Positions 34,615 through 43,724 of a DNA stretch of 64,000 bases are shown in pieces. The first letter of the stretch is position 1. Each line of letters begins with the position of its first letter. The notes under the pieces are model-generated. The model was given only the letters and a program-made list of their open reading frames with translations, did not search any database and had not been told where the DNA came from. The stretch covers positions 1-64,000 of the forward strand of contig CACJRY010000001.1 of assembly GCA_902595855.1 (NCBI GenBank), read 5' to 3'. The DNA is from an uncultured Alphaproteobacteria bacterium (lineage in GTDB: Bacteria; Pseudomonadota; Alphaproteobacteria; HIMB59; GCA-002718135). The position numbers and the translations under genes are program-made.

Positions 34615-35718
34615 ATGTCAAAATTAATTAAAGCATTCTTGTTTGCTTCACTTTTAGTGTCATCTTTTGCTGTTAAAGCAGTAACGGTTGCTTCATGGGG
34701 TGGTGCTTACACAGAAAGTCAACAAAAAGCTTATGCTGATACTTATTCAGATCCAAGTTCAATTCAATTTGAGAACTATAACGGTGGTCTTGGTGAAGTA
34801 AGAGCGCAAGTTGAAAGTGGTAATGTAACTTGGGACTTAGTAGACGTTCTCCCAAGTGATGCAATCACAGGTTGTGATGAAGGTTTGTTTGAAGATATTA
34901 CTTCTGAAATTGCAGAATTATCAACTCCAGGTCCTGATGGCGAGTCAATGTTAGAGGATATGGAAAACAACGGTTTAGAGTACCACTCTGGTTGGGATTG
35001 TTGTGTTCCACAAATTTTCTGGACATACGTAGTTTTCTATGACCCAGATGCTTTCCCTGGTGATAAACCAAGCAGCATGGCAGATTTTTTTGACGTGGAA
35101 AAATTTCCTGGCAAAAGAGGTATCCATACTTGGGCAACAGGTATAATTGAAAAAGCTATGGTTGCTGATGGTGTTAAACCAACTGCAGTTCCAACAGTTC
35201 TTGCTAACCAAACTGGTGCGCTTGATAGAGCTTTTGCTAAATTAGATACTATTAAAGATCATGTTGTTTTCTGGTCTTCAGGATCTAAACCACTAGAATT
35301 AGTAAAAAGTGGTGAAGTTGTAATGGCTATTGCATACAATGGTCGTGTTGGTGCAGCTAACCTAGCAGAGGGTGAAAACTTTGAATATATTTGGGAAGGT
35401 CAAGTGTTAGACCAAGAATACTTATGTTTAACTACTGGTGCTCCTAACAGAGATGCAGCTATTGATTTCATGATGCATGCATCAACTCCTGAAGCACAAG
35501 CTGAACAAGCTAAATATATTACTTATGGACCTATGAGAGCTTCTGGTATTCCAATCATTCAAAACAATGAGCCTTGGGGACCAGGTGGCGTAGATATTAT
35601 GCCTCATATGCCTAATACACCTGAGCGTTTAAAAGTTTCAATCGTAAGTGATCCACAATGGTGGTCTGACTACGGTGCTGAAATTAATGAGCGTTATGCA
35701 GCGTGGATGGGTAACTAA
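34615..35718 (+). CDS. potD: Periplasmic polyamine-type substrate-binding protein
   Basis: A 367-aa binding protein of the PotD/PotF family. The signal peptide (IKAFLFASLLVSSFAVKA) precedes a mature chain starting VTVASWGGAYTESQ, the usual first strand of this family. Acidic and aromatic ligand-site candidates are in WDLVDVLPSD and YNGRVGAANL. Unlike true PotD it has a pair of Cys in the WDCCVPQ stretch. GGAGGAACAT before the ATG is a strong ribosome binding site. A hairpin follows the gene. The ligand is likely a polyamine, GABA-like or amine compound; neighbouring amine-oxidising flavoprotein and aldehyde dehydrogenase fit that. Confidence 0.85.
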   Translation: MSKLIKAFLFASLLVSSFAVKAVTVASWGGAYTESQQKAYADTYSDPSSIQFENYNGGLGEVRAQVESGNVTWDLVDVLPSDAITGCDEGLFEDITSEIAELSTPGPDGESMLEDMENNGLEYHSGWDCCVPQIFWTYVVFYDPDAFPGDKPSSMADFFDVEKFPGKRGIHTWATGIIEKAMVADGVKPTAVPTVLANQTGALDRAFAKLDTIKDHVVFWSSGSKPLELVKSGEVVMAIAYNGRVGAANLAEGENFEYIWEGQVLDQEYLCLTTGAPNRDAAIDFMMHASTPEAQAEQAKYITYGPMRASGIPIIQNNEPWGPGGVDIMPHMPNTPERLKVSIVSDPQWWSDYGAEINERYAAWMGN

Positions 35719-35750
35719 GCTTGATTAAGTTACAATATTAATTTAACTAA

Positions 35751-35777
35751 AAGGCGAGATTTATTCTCGCCTTTTTT
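35751..35777 (+). terminator. Hairpin between binding-protein and permease genes
   Basis: A 9-bp stem (AAGGCGAGA / TCTCGCCTT) with loop TTTAT and a following T-run. It ends only 15 bases before the permease start. It likely gives partial termination or 3'-end protection, keeping the binding protein more abundant than the permeases. Confidence 0.85.
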
Positions 35778-35792
35778 AATTGGGAGGTTATT

Positions 35793-37058
35793 ATTTCTAC
35801 TACACAGCTACTTACAACTGATGGTATTCCACTTAAGCAAAGTTTAAAAAAAGCTGAAAGAAAGAATAAAATAAGAGCTTTCTTTTTAGTATTTCCTTTA
35901 CTGCTTTTTATTTTTGTTACCTTCGTAATGCCAATTGGAGATATGCTATTAAGAAGTGTAGATGACAGTCAAATCAATACGGTCTTTCCAAGAACTTTTG
36001 AAGAATACAACAAATGGAACAGAGATGTAGATGAGCTTCCACCTGAAGAGGTATACCGAACTCTTTTTGAAGAACTTGCAACTGGAGAGAAAATTCAAAT
36101 AGGAAGAGCCTTGACTAGAATGAATTATTCTAAATCAGGTTGGAAAAGTTTGATAAAAAAAACTTCTAGAGAAATAAAAAAGATGACAAAAAAAGGCATT
36201 GTGCCTGAGTCTTATAAAGAGACCCTTATTGAGATAAACAAAGATTGGGGTGATCCAACTTTTTGGTACTCAATGGCTCAAATGGTGAATAAACAGACTC
36301 CAATTTATTATTGGAATGCAATTGATAGGACATATGATCAAAATCAAAAAGTCATCATGCAAGATGAGAAAAGAAGAATTTATGTTCAAACATGGTTTAA
36401 GACTTTAAAAGTAAGTGTCTATGTAACTTTCTTTTGTTTAATATTAGGATTTCCAGTAGCTCACTTATTAGCTAACTTACCTTTACGTTACAGCAATCTA
36501 TTAATGATTTTTGTTCTCCTTCCATTTTGGACATCTTTGCTTGTTCGGACAACAGCATGGATTGTTATGCTTCAACAAAAAGGAGTTATCAATGGTGTGT
36601 TGGTATGGCTCGGTATATTGAGTGATGATGGTAGACTTCAAATGGTTTATAATGAAACAGGAACTTTAATTGCAATGACTCAAATACTATTACCTTTTAT
36701 GATTTTACCACTTTATAGTGTGATGAAGGTAATACCGAAAAGTCATATGAGAGCTGCGCAAAATTTAGGTGCAAAACCAGCACTTGCTTTTTGGAAAGTA
36801 TATTTGCCTCAAACTATACCAGGTATGAGCGCGGGCGGCTTATTAGTTTTTGTATTAGCAATTGGATATTTTATAACACCTGAATTAGTGGGTGGAAAAG
36901 ATGGTAAATTAATTGGAAGCTGGATAGCTTTTCATCTTAAAACCACATTGAACTGGGGTTTATGTGCAGCTTTAGGAGCTATACTACTTGCAGTCATGTT
37001 AGTTTTTTACTGGCTTTATAATAAAATTGTTGGAATAGATAATATTAAGTTAGGATAG
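35793..37058 (+). CDS. potB: Polyamine-type ABC transporter permease 1, probable ATT start
   Basis: A permease of about 421 aa of the PotB class. The track starts at an internal ATG (35928), but the reading frame is open upstream and codes for a conserved-looking N-terminus (STTQLLTTDGIPLKQSLKKA) and the first membrane segment (FFLVFPLLLFIFVTFVMP). There is no ATG, GTG or TTG in that part. GGGAGG at 35782-35787 stands 5 bases before an ATT at 35793, which is the best start. A long periplasmic insertion (about 50-150) precedes the transport domain, whose coupling loop is AAQNLGAKPALAFWKVYLP. Two bases separate it from potC. Confidence 0.82.
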   Translation: MSTTQLLTTDGIPLKQSLKKAERKNKIRAFFLVFPLLLFIFVTFVMPIGDMLLRSVDDSQINTVFPRTFEEYNKWNRDVDELPPEEVYRTLFEELATGEKIQIGRALTRMNYSKSGWKSLIKKTSREIKKMTKKGIVPESYKETLIEINKDWGDPTFWYSMAQMVNKQTPIYYWNAIDRTYDQNQKVIMQDEKRRIYVQTWFKTLKVSVYVTFFCLILGFPVAHLLANLPLRYSNLLMIFVLLPFWTSLLVRTTAWIVMLQQKGVINGVLVWLGILSDDGRLQMVYNETGTLIAMTQILLPFMILPLYSVMKVIPKSHMRAAQNLGAKPALAFWKVYLPQTIPGMSAGGLLVFVLAIGYFITPELVGGKDGKLIGSWIAFHLKTTLNWGLCAALGAILLAVMLVFYWLYNKIVGIDNIKLG

Positions 37059-37060
37059 TT

Positions 37061-37957
37061 ATGGCATTACCTAGTTACGCATCACCTGTTCAGAAAACCT
37101 ATTACTACCTCTACTTGTTCTTTTGTGGTGTTGTATTCTTTTTTTTAGTTGCTCCATTAATAGCTATAGTGCCTATATCATTTAGTGTTTCACCTTTTAT
37201 GGTTTTTACTGATGGGATGCTGGCATGGCCTCCAGATCCTGAAGCTTGGTCTTTAAGATGGTATAAAAATATGATTGGTGATTGTAGTGCAGATGTAGTT
37301 TCTTCTACAGTCCCTTGTTCAAACAAATGGATGATAGGCACTCTTAACAGTTTCTTCATTGGTATTGTAGCTACAGTTATTGCTACTTCTCTTGGAACAT
37401 TAGCTGCATTGGGATTAAGTCGACCTCATATGCCTTTCAAAGGAATTATAATGGCAATTCTAATCTCACCAATGATTGTTCCTTTGATTATAACAGCTGC
37501 AGGCATGTTCTTTTTTTATGCTAGAATAAATTTAGTTTATACTTTCACAGGAGTAATTTTAGCCCATGTAGCTCTAGCTACACCATTTGTAGTAATCACA
37601 GTTACTGCAACTTTGGTTGGGTTTGATATGAATATGGTTAAAGCTGCTCAAAGTTTGGGTGCAAGACCTGTTAAAACTTTTTTTAGAGTAATTATGCCAT
37701 TAATTTTACCGGGTATAATTTCTGGAGCGTTATTTGCTTTTATTACTTCTTTTGATGAAGTTGTAATTGTTATGTTTATGGCAAGCTTAGATCAACTTAC
37801 AATTCCTAAGCAAATGTGGGCTGGAATAAGACAGGAAATTAGCCCTGTAATTTTATGTATGGCAACGTGTTTGGTAGCACTTTCAATTTTCTTGTTAACT
37901 ACAGTTGAATTATTAAGAAGACGATCAGAGCGATTACGCGGCATTAAACCAAGATAG
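37061..37957 (+). CDS. potC: Polyamine-type ABC transporter permease 2
   Basis: A 298-aa inner-membrane permease of the PotC class with about six transmembrane segments; the coupling loop is AAQSLGARPVKTFFRVIMP near residue 200. A short periplasmic insertion with two Cys (GDCSADVVSSTVPC) lies between the first two segments and may form a disulfide. Last transporter gene of the set; 6 bases later the flavoprotein gene begins, so import and first oxidation step are probably one operon. Confidence 0.87.
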   Translation: MALPSYASPVQKTYYYLYLFFCGVVFFFLVAPLIAIVPISFSVSPFMVFTDGMLAWPPDPEAWSLRWYKNMIGDCSADVVSSTVPCSNKWMIGTLNSFFIGIVATVIATSLGTLAALGLSRPHMPFKGIIMAILISPMIVPLIITAAGMFFFYARINLVYTFTGVILAHVALATPFVVITVTATLVGFDMNMVKAAQSLGARPVKTFFRVIMPLILPGIISGALFAFITSFDEVVIVMFMASLDQLTIPKQMWAGIRQEISPVILCMATCLVALSIFLLTTVELLRRRSERLRGIKPR

Positions 37958-37963
37958 AATATA

Positions 37964-39199
37964 ATGACTAAGCCGCATATTGCTGTGGTTGGCGCTGGTA
38001 TAGTTGGCATATGCACAGCATATTTTTTGAGTAAATCAGGATTTAAAGTTACACTTATTGATAAAAATGATCCTGGTACAATGACGAGTTATGGTCATGC
38101 ATGTACATTTGCAGATTACGCCTGTGTTCCAGTTAATTCTCCAGATTTATTTAAAGAAATACCTACAATGCTTTTAAAAAGTGATGGACCACTTGCAGTA
38201 GATTTTTTACATGTTTTTAAAAATTTTAGTTGGGCTTATAAATTTTTACAAAATTGCACGGCTAATAAAGTTGAATATATCTCAAATTCTTTGGGCAACT
38301 TATTAAATAATGCTAGCACAAGTTATGATGAGATTTTTAATGATGTAGATGTTTCAAAATATATTAAAAATGAAGAGGCTTTATACTTATATCAAAATGA
38401 AAATGAATTTTTAAAAGCAAAAATTTCAAATACTGTAAGAGAAAATAATGGAGTTAAAATAAAAATTTTATCTAAAAAAGAAATTTTAGATATGGAACCA
38501 AATCTTGCTTCAGTTTTTTATAATGGTCAGCTTTTTATGGGATCTCGACATACGACTAATCCTCAGGAAATAAGTAACAAAATATTTGAGTCTTTTATTA
38601 ATAATGGAGGAAATTTTTACAAAAAGAGTGTTAAAAATATTTTACCTAATGAGGTGGGTGTCGGACTTAGTTATGATGAAACTACTCATAATTTTGATAA
38701 AGTGGTTGTTTGTACTGGAGCATGGTCAAAGACTTTGACAAAAAACTATGGAGATGATTTTCCCTTAGATACTGAGAGAGGATATCATGTTTTATTTAAT
38801 AATAATGATTTAATAAAAAGACCTATAGGTTGGTCACAAAGTGGTTTTTATCTCGTTCAACTTGAAGAAGGCCTAAGAGCAGCTGGTACAGTTGAAATTG
38901 CAGGTTTACATAAACCAGAAAATAAAAAAAGAACAAAAATGATTGAAATTCAGGCACGAAAATTATTACCACAACTAAACGAAGTTAAAAGTACTTGGTT
39001 AGGATTTAGACCAACGCTACCTGATTCATTACCAGTTATAGGCCAATCAGAAAAAAGTAAAAATATAATATATGGATTTGGACATCAACACATTGGTTGG
39101 ACTCTAGGAGCAGTAACTGGAAAAATAATTAATTCATTATGTAATGATCGAGTGCCAAATATTAATATTGAGCCATTTAAACCTAATCGATTTAATTAG
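37964..39199 (+). CDS. FAD-dependent D-amino-acid-dehydrogenase-like oxidoreductase
   Basis: A 411-aa DAO-family flavoprotein close to DadA. The FAD motif AVVGAGIVGICTAYFL is at about 7-22; GTMTSYGHAC follows; DTERGYHV and the C-terminal FRPTLPDSLPVIG motif are typical of DadA. It would oxidise a C-N bond of an amino acid or secondary amine, passing electrons to the membrane chain or to oxygen. Being 6 bases behind the transporter genes, it likely acts on the imported substrate. It overlaps the convergent aldehyde dehydrogenase by 4 bases. Substrate unknown. Confidence 0.82.
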   Translation: MTKPHIAVVGAGIVGICTAYFLSKSGFKVTLIDKNDPGTMTSYGHACTFADYACVPVNSPDLFKEIPTMLLKSDGPLAVDFLHVFKNFSWAYKFLQNCTANKVEYISNSLGNLLNNASTSYDEIFNDVDVSKYIKNEEALYLYQNENEFLKAKISNTVRENNGVKIKILSKKEILDMEPNLASVFYNGQLFMGSRHTTNPQEISNKIFESFINNGGNFYKKSVKNILPNEVGVGLSYDETTHNFDKVVVCTGAWSKTLTKNYGDDFPLDTERGYHVLFNNNDLIKRPIGWSQSGFYLVQLEEGLRAAGTVEIAGLHKPENKKRTKMIEIQARKLLPQLNEVKSTWLGFRPTLPDSLPVIGQSEKSKNIIYGFGHQHIGWTLGAVTGKIINSLCNDRVPNINIEPFKPNRFN

Positions 39200-40629
39200 T
39201 CTAAACTAATTCCCACGTTTTTAACTTGAAGATATGATTTGAGGGCATCTACACCTTTTTCTCTACTATAGCCTGATTGTTTGTAACCTCCAAATGGAGT
39301 TGCATGATTGCCTGCAAACCATTTATTAACATAAACCTGTCCTGACTCTAATTTACTTGCAGTCCACGATGCTTTTTTTAGATCTTTAGTGAAAACTCCC
39401 GCACCTAATCCAAAATCAGTATCATTAGCAATATGAATTGCCTCATCTTGATCTTCATATTCAAGAACTGATAAAACTGGACCAAATATTTCTTCTCTAG
39501 CTACTGATGTGTTTTGTTTGACATTATTTAAAACTGTTGCTTCCATAAAATATCCTTCACGATCAGCTCTTTTTCCACCATGAACAGCTTCTGCCCCTTG
39601 CTGAACACCAGAACGAGCATAACCCTCAACTTTTTCAAGTTGCTTTTCTGAAATAATTGGTGTTAGTCCTGTATCTTTTTCGTACCCAGGCCCAACTTTA
39701 AGAGACTTACTCAAATCCACAAGTTTTTCGATTAATTCATTTTTAACTGATTTATGAACTACCAATCGTGACATGGCTGTACATATTTGGCCAGCAACTC
39801 CAAAAATACCATGACGTGCACTGTCTATAACTTGATCAAGATCAGCATCTTCATAAACTATACCTGCTGATTTTCCACCAAGCTCAATTACTGCTGGAAT
39901 TGTTTTATCTGCACATGAGTGTAATATTTTTTTTCCTGTAGAAACCGAACCAGTAAATACAACATGATTTACATCTGGATGTGATACTAAATAAGAACCA
40001 GCTTCATTTCCATATCCACAAATTATATTTACAAGTCCGTTTGGAACACCTGCATTTTCAATTGCTTTTGCAAAAAAAGTTGCCGAAAGAGGTGTTAGTT
40101 CAGCAGTTTTTACAATTGTTGAATTCCCTGTTGCAAAGGAACATGCAAGAGATCTACCAACCATTGATATTGGAAAGTTCCATGGAACAATATGTGCAGA
40201 CACTCCAAATGGTTCTAAAACAGTATAATCAAAAATAGTAGGTGAGACAGGAATTGTTTTACCTTCAAGTTTATCAGTCAGACCAGCATAATAATCAAAC
40301 ATATCAGCTACATCATTAAATTCTTTTATTGCTGCACCCAGCATTTTACCATTTTCATAGCAAAGCATCTTTCCACCTTCATCAGCTATTTTTCTTGTTT
40401 CATCTGCAATGCGGTGCATCAGTTTTGCTCTTTCAAGTAAAGGCATGTCAACTAGTACTCTTGAATTAAATGCTGCTTTTGCTGCAGATACTGCAAGATC
40501 TACTTCATTCTTTTTTGCGCAAGAAATTTCTCCTATAATTTTACCTGTTGCAGGATCATCAACTTGGATAATGTCTCTAGATTCACTCTCGATCCATTTA
40601 CCGTCAATATAATTTTTATAAAGTTTCAT
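39196..40629 (-). CDS. NAD-dependent aldehyde dehydrogenase (betaine/aminobutyraldehyde-like)
   Basis: A 477-aa ALDH, full length. Landmarks: VPWNFPISMVG (about 153-163), catalytic Glu in VIELGGKSAG, catalytic Cys in AGQICTAMSR (the GQxC motif), and a C-terminal TPFGGYKQSG. Sequence flavour is of the betaine/gamma-aminobutyraldehyde group, which suits the polyamine-type transporter and amine oxidase next door (amine to aldehyde to acid). It is convergent with the flavoprotein gene and divergent from the TRAP transporter genes with a 55-base gap. Confidence 0.85.
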   Translation of the reverse strand: MKLYKNYIDGKWIESESRDIIQVDDPATGKIIGEISCAKKNEVDLAVSAAKAAFNSRVLVDMPLLERAKLMHRIADETRKIADEGGKMLCYENGKMLGAAIKEFNDVADMFDYYAGLTDKLEGKTIPVSPTIFDYTVLEPFGVSAHIVPWNFPISMVGRSLACSFATGNSTIVKTAELTPLSATFFAKAIENAGVPNGLVNIICGYGNEAGSYLVSHPDVNHVVFTGSVSTGKKILHSCADKTIPAVIELGGKSAGIVYEDADLDQVIDSARHGIFGVAGQICTAMSRLVVHKSVKNELIEKLVDLSKSLKVGPGYEKDTGLTPIISEKQLEKVEGYARSGVQQGAEAVHGGKRADREGYFMEATVLNNVKQNTSVAREEIFGPVLSVLEYEDQDEAIHIANDTDFGLGAGVFTKDLKKASWTASKLESGQVYVNKWFAGNHATPFGGYKQSGYSREKGVDALKSYLQVKNVGISLD

Positions 40630-40684
40630 AATTCTTTGTTTGAAAATGTTTATTTAATCTGTAATTATTCCTTATCACAAAAAC

Positions 40685-41197
40685 ATGCCAAATATAATTA
40701 AATATTACGTTAAATTTATAGATTATATTAGTCTTAAAACAGGCAGGGCAACTATGTACCTCGTGTTTGTAATGATGTTTATTTTAATTTTATCATTTGT
40801 TACACGTAATATAATTAATATCCCTCTAATATGGATAATTGAAATGGCGCAGTTTGTTATGACTGGTTATTATCTATTAGGTGGTGGGTACTCTCTTCTA
40901 TCAGATGATCATGTTAGAATGGATTTAATTTATAGTAGATTTAATGATAGGACCAAAGCTTTACTCGATACTTTGACTAGTGTTTTTTTAATTACCTATC
41001 TTGTCATATTATTGATTGGTGCATACTCAAGCTTGCAATATACTATTCAAACTAACCAAAGGCTCTTTACAGCTTGGGCTCCTTATGTGTGGCCTATAAA
41101 AACTGTTATGTTATTCGGCATTTTACTAATGTTGCTGCAATCTATTTCAATTTTTTTTAAAGATCTGGCAAAAACTTTTAATCTGGAGATTAAATGA
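40685..41197 (+). CDS. dctQ: TRAP transporter small membrane subunit DctQ
   Basis: A 170-aa inner-membrane protein with four hydrophobic segments and the family motif RDRxxLD-like DRTKALLDTLTSV in the second half. It is the small subunit of a sodium-driven TRAP transporter, coupled by a 4-base ATGA overlap to dctM. The set reads Q-M-P on the plus strand. Confidence 0.88.
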   Translation: MPNIIKYYVKFIDYISLKTGRATMYLVFVMMFILILSFVTRNIINIPLIWIIEMAQFVMTGYYLLGGGYSLLSDDHVRMDLIYSRFNDRTKALLDTLTSVFLITYLVILLIGAYSSLQYTIQTNQRLFTAWAPYVWPIKTVMLFGILLMLLQSISIFFKDLAKTFNLEIK

Positions 41198-42531
41198 TAG
41201 CAGATTATGTAAGTTATGAAATGATAGCTATTACGATGTTTGCAACAATGTTGTTAATGTTGCTAACTGGTCAAAGAGTTTTTGGCGCTATTGGTTTTGT
41301 GGCAGCAATGGCAGCATTATTACTTTGGGGTGATGGCGCTGTACAAATGCCTTACACAGCATCGTGGAAATTATTCAAGTGGTACCCAATGCTTACTTTA
41401 CCTTTATTTATTTATATGGGTTATATGATATCGGAGTCAGGTATTGCAGATGACTTATATAAAATGTTTCATGTTTATTTTGGTGGCATAAAGGGAGGAT
41501 TAGCTATTGGAACAATGGCAATGATGGTTGCAATCTCAGCCATGAATGGTTTGAGTGTAGCAGGTATGGCAATTGGAGCAACTATCGCTTTACCGGCAAT
41601 GTTAAAACTTGGTTATGATAAAAGAATGATTACTGGGGTAGTACAGGCTGGAAGCTCTCTTGGAATTTTAGTGCCTCCAAGTGTTGTGCTTGTACTTTAT
41701 GGAATGATAGCAAGACAACCAGTTAGTAAATTATGGTTAGCAGGTATTCTTCCAGGAATAATGATGGCGACATTATTTATTTTATACATTTACATTAGAT
41801 GTAAACTTCAACCTGAATTGGGCCCCGCACTTCCAAAAGAAGAAAGGCAAATTACAAGAGCGGAAAAATTTAAATTACTTCAAGCAGGATTAATACCTTT
41901 TGCAATCTTCTTTTCTATGACTGGCTTGTTTCTTATGGGCATAGCAAGTTTAGTTGAGTGTTCAGCTGTAGGAGCTTTTGGTGCATCTTTAGCTGCGTTA
42001 TTAAAAGGAAAGCTTACTTGGAGTGTTATTGAGACTACTCTCAAAAAAACCCTTGGCGTATCATGTATGTTTATGTGGATCATATTAGCTGCTCTTAGCT
42101 TTGGGGCAGTATTTGATGGGATAGGTGCAGTAAGAGCAATTGAAACTTTATTTATTGAAAGGTGGAATCTGAGTCCTTGGGGCGTTCTTATAATGATGCA
42201 GCTCTCATATATTTTAATGGGAATGTTTTTAGATGACACAGCTATGCTTGTAATTGTAGCACCTCTATATGTGCCGTTGATTATAGCATTAGGTTTCGAT
42301 CCTATTTGGTATGGAGTCTTATATACAATTACATGTCAAATTGCATATATGACACCTCCTTTTGGTTACAATTTATTTTTAATGAGGGCAATGGCCCCGA
42401 AGGAAATTAATTTGATGGATATTTATAGATCTATTATTCCTTTCGTACTCGTAATGTGTCTTGGTTTAGCAATAGTAATGATTTTCCCTGAAATTGCTAC
42501 TTGGCTTCCAGAATATGTATCAAGAAAATAA
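41194..42531 (+). CDS. dctM: TRAP transporter large membrane subunit DctM
   Basis: A 445-aa membrane protein with a dozen or so hydrophobic segments; DctM landmarks include LPLFIYMGYMISESGIADDL (about 69-88), GSSLGILVPPSVVLVLYG and the C-terminal AYMTPPFGYNLFLMRA. It forms the ion-coupled channel with DctQ, driven by solute delivered by the periplasmic protein at 42610. Its DctM subgroup generally carries carboxylates. Confidence 0.9.
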   Translation: MIADYVSYEMIAITMFATMLLMLLTGQRVFGAIGFVAAMAALLLWGDGAVQMPYTASWKLFKWYPMLTLPLFIYMGYMISESGIADDLYKMFHVYFGGIKGGLAIGTMAMMVAISAMNGLSVAGMAIGATIALPAMLKLGYDKRMITGVVQAGSSLGILVPPSVVLVLYGMIARQPVSKLWLAGILPGIMMATLFILYIYIRCKLQPELGPALPKEERQITRAEKFKLLQAGLIPFAIFFSMTGLFLMGIASLVECSAVGAFGASLAALLKGKLTWSVIETTLKKTLGVSCMFMWIILAALSFGAVFDGIGAVRAIETLFIERWNLSPWGVLIMMQLSYILMGMFLDDTAMLVIVAPLYVPLIIALGFDPIWYGVLYTITCQIAYMTPPFGYNLFLMRAMAPKEINLMDIYRSIIPFVLVMCLGLAIVMIFPEIATWLPEYVSRK

Positions 42532-42609
42532 TTAAATTACTTGATTTAAGGCAATTTACACATCAAAATAAAAAATTATTTATTATTTTAAACTTTAGGA
42601 GGTAGTTAA

Positions 42610-43680
42610 ATGAAAAATAAAAAAAATATCACTAAAAGACGTGAATTTTTAAAAAAAGCAGGTTTAGTATCTGCAGGTGCTATCGGTGCTTCCACATTAG
42701 CAGCGCCATATGCATACGCAGCAACCAATCCCATTAAGTGGAGACTTCAGACTTATTCTGGTGCTCCTTTAGGAGCGCACGTTGTGCTTCCACAAATTGA
42801 AGCATTTAACAAAGCAGCTCATGGCGAGATGGAAATTGAACTATATTATGCTGATCAATTAGTTCCAACTGATGAATTATTCAGAGCAATGCAAGCTGGC
42901 ACTATTGATGCCGTACAGAGTGATGATGCAACAATGGGTTCCCCAGTTGATATATCTGTATTTGGTGGATATTTTCCATTTGCAACTCGTTACAGCTTAG
43001 ATGTCCCTGCAATGTTTAAGTATTATGGATTAGATAATATTTGGGCAGAAGCTTACGGTGAAGTAGATAATGTTACTTGGCTTAGTACTAGTGCTTGGGA
43101 TCCTTGTCATTTATTTACAGTTAATAAACCAGTTAGATCTCTAGCAGATATGAAGGGTCTTCGAGTTTTTGGAGTTCCTACAGCTGGACGATTCATGGCT
43201 AAGTATGGTTTAATTCCTGTAATTGTTCCTTGGGATGATGTTGAAGTTGCAATGCAAACTGGTGAACTTGATGGAGTATGTTGGTGTGGTTTCACAGAAG
43301 CATATGAAGTTGGATGGGCTGATATATGCAACTATGCTCTAACAAATTCTGTTACAGGGGCTTGGTTTGGTTCATATTTTGCTAATTCAAAGAGTTGGGA
43401 AAAGCTATCTCCAAAACTTCAAGAATTATTTAAAATGTCAATCGATCAATCACATTACTACAGACAAGTATGGTATTGGGGTGGAGAAGCAGATCTTCGT
43501 GTTAACGGTAAAAAGATGGAGCTTACAAGTATACCTTCCGATGAGTGGAGTCAGGTTGTTAAAGATGCTTCAGGATTTTGGGATGAAGTTGCGAGTCAAA
43601 GTCCAAGAAGTGGAAAAGTTGTTGAGGCATTTAAATTATATGCAGCTACAATGGATAAAGCTGGCTATCCTTATAGATAA
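42610..43680 (+). CDS. dctP: TRAP transporter periplasmic solute-binding protein DctP
   Basis: A 356-aa binding protein with a Tat-type signal (TKRREFLKKAGLVSAGAIG) cleaved around YAYAA. The mature part starts NPIKWRLQTYSGAPLG, followed by the DctP fold with RVFGVPTAGRFMAKYG carrying the Arg that normally grips the ligand carboxylate. AGGAGGT lies 6 bases before the ATG, much stronger than for dctQ and dctM. The ligand is an organic acid of unknown type; the downstream sugar-acid genes suggest a sugar acid or oxo acid. A terminator hairpin follows. Confidence 0.87.
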   Translation: MKNKKNITKRREFLKKAGLVSAGAIGASTLAAPYAYAATNPIKWRLQTYSGAPLGAHVVLPQIEAFNKAAHGEMEIELYYADQLVPTDELFRAMQAGTIDAVQSDDATMGSPVDISVFGGYFPFATRYSLDVPAMFKYYGLDNIWAEAYGEVDNVTWLSTSAWDPCHLFTVNKPVRSLADMKGLRVFGVPTAGRFMAKYGLIPVIVPWDDVEVAMQTGELDGVCWCGFTEAYEVGWADICNYALTNSVTGAWFGSYFANSKSWEKLSPKLQELFKMSIDQSHYYRQVWYWGGEADLRVNGKKMELTSIPSDEWSQVVKDASGFWDEVASQSPRSGKVVEAFKLYAATMDKAGYPYR

Positions 43681-43699
43681 TTGATCTGAATTTTTATTT

Positions 43700-43724
43700 A
43701 AGCATCTCGTTAATCGAGATGCTT
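43700..43724. terminator. Terminator hairpin between dctP and a convergent SDR gene
   Basis: A 10-bp stem (AAGCATCTCG / CGAGATGCTT) with loop TTAAT, running directly into the stop codon of the convergent gene. T-runs are short on both sides, so efficiency is uncertain, but the placement supports a shared terminator. Confidence 0.7.

Noticed and set aside
34673-35211. Four overlapping minus-strand ORFs within the potD-like gene
   Set aside because: All lie inside a clear binding-protein gene and read as frame shadows.
35928-37058. Annotated ATG start of the permease
   Set aside because: It would cut off the first membrane helix; the open upstream frame and GGGAGG support a start at 35793.
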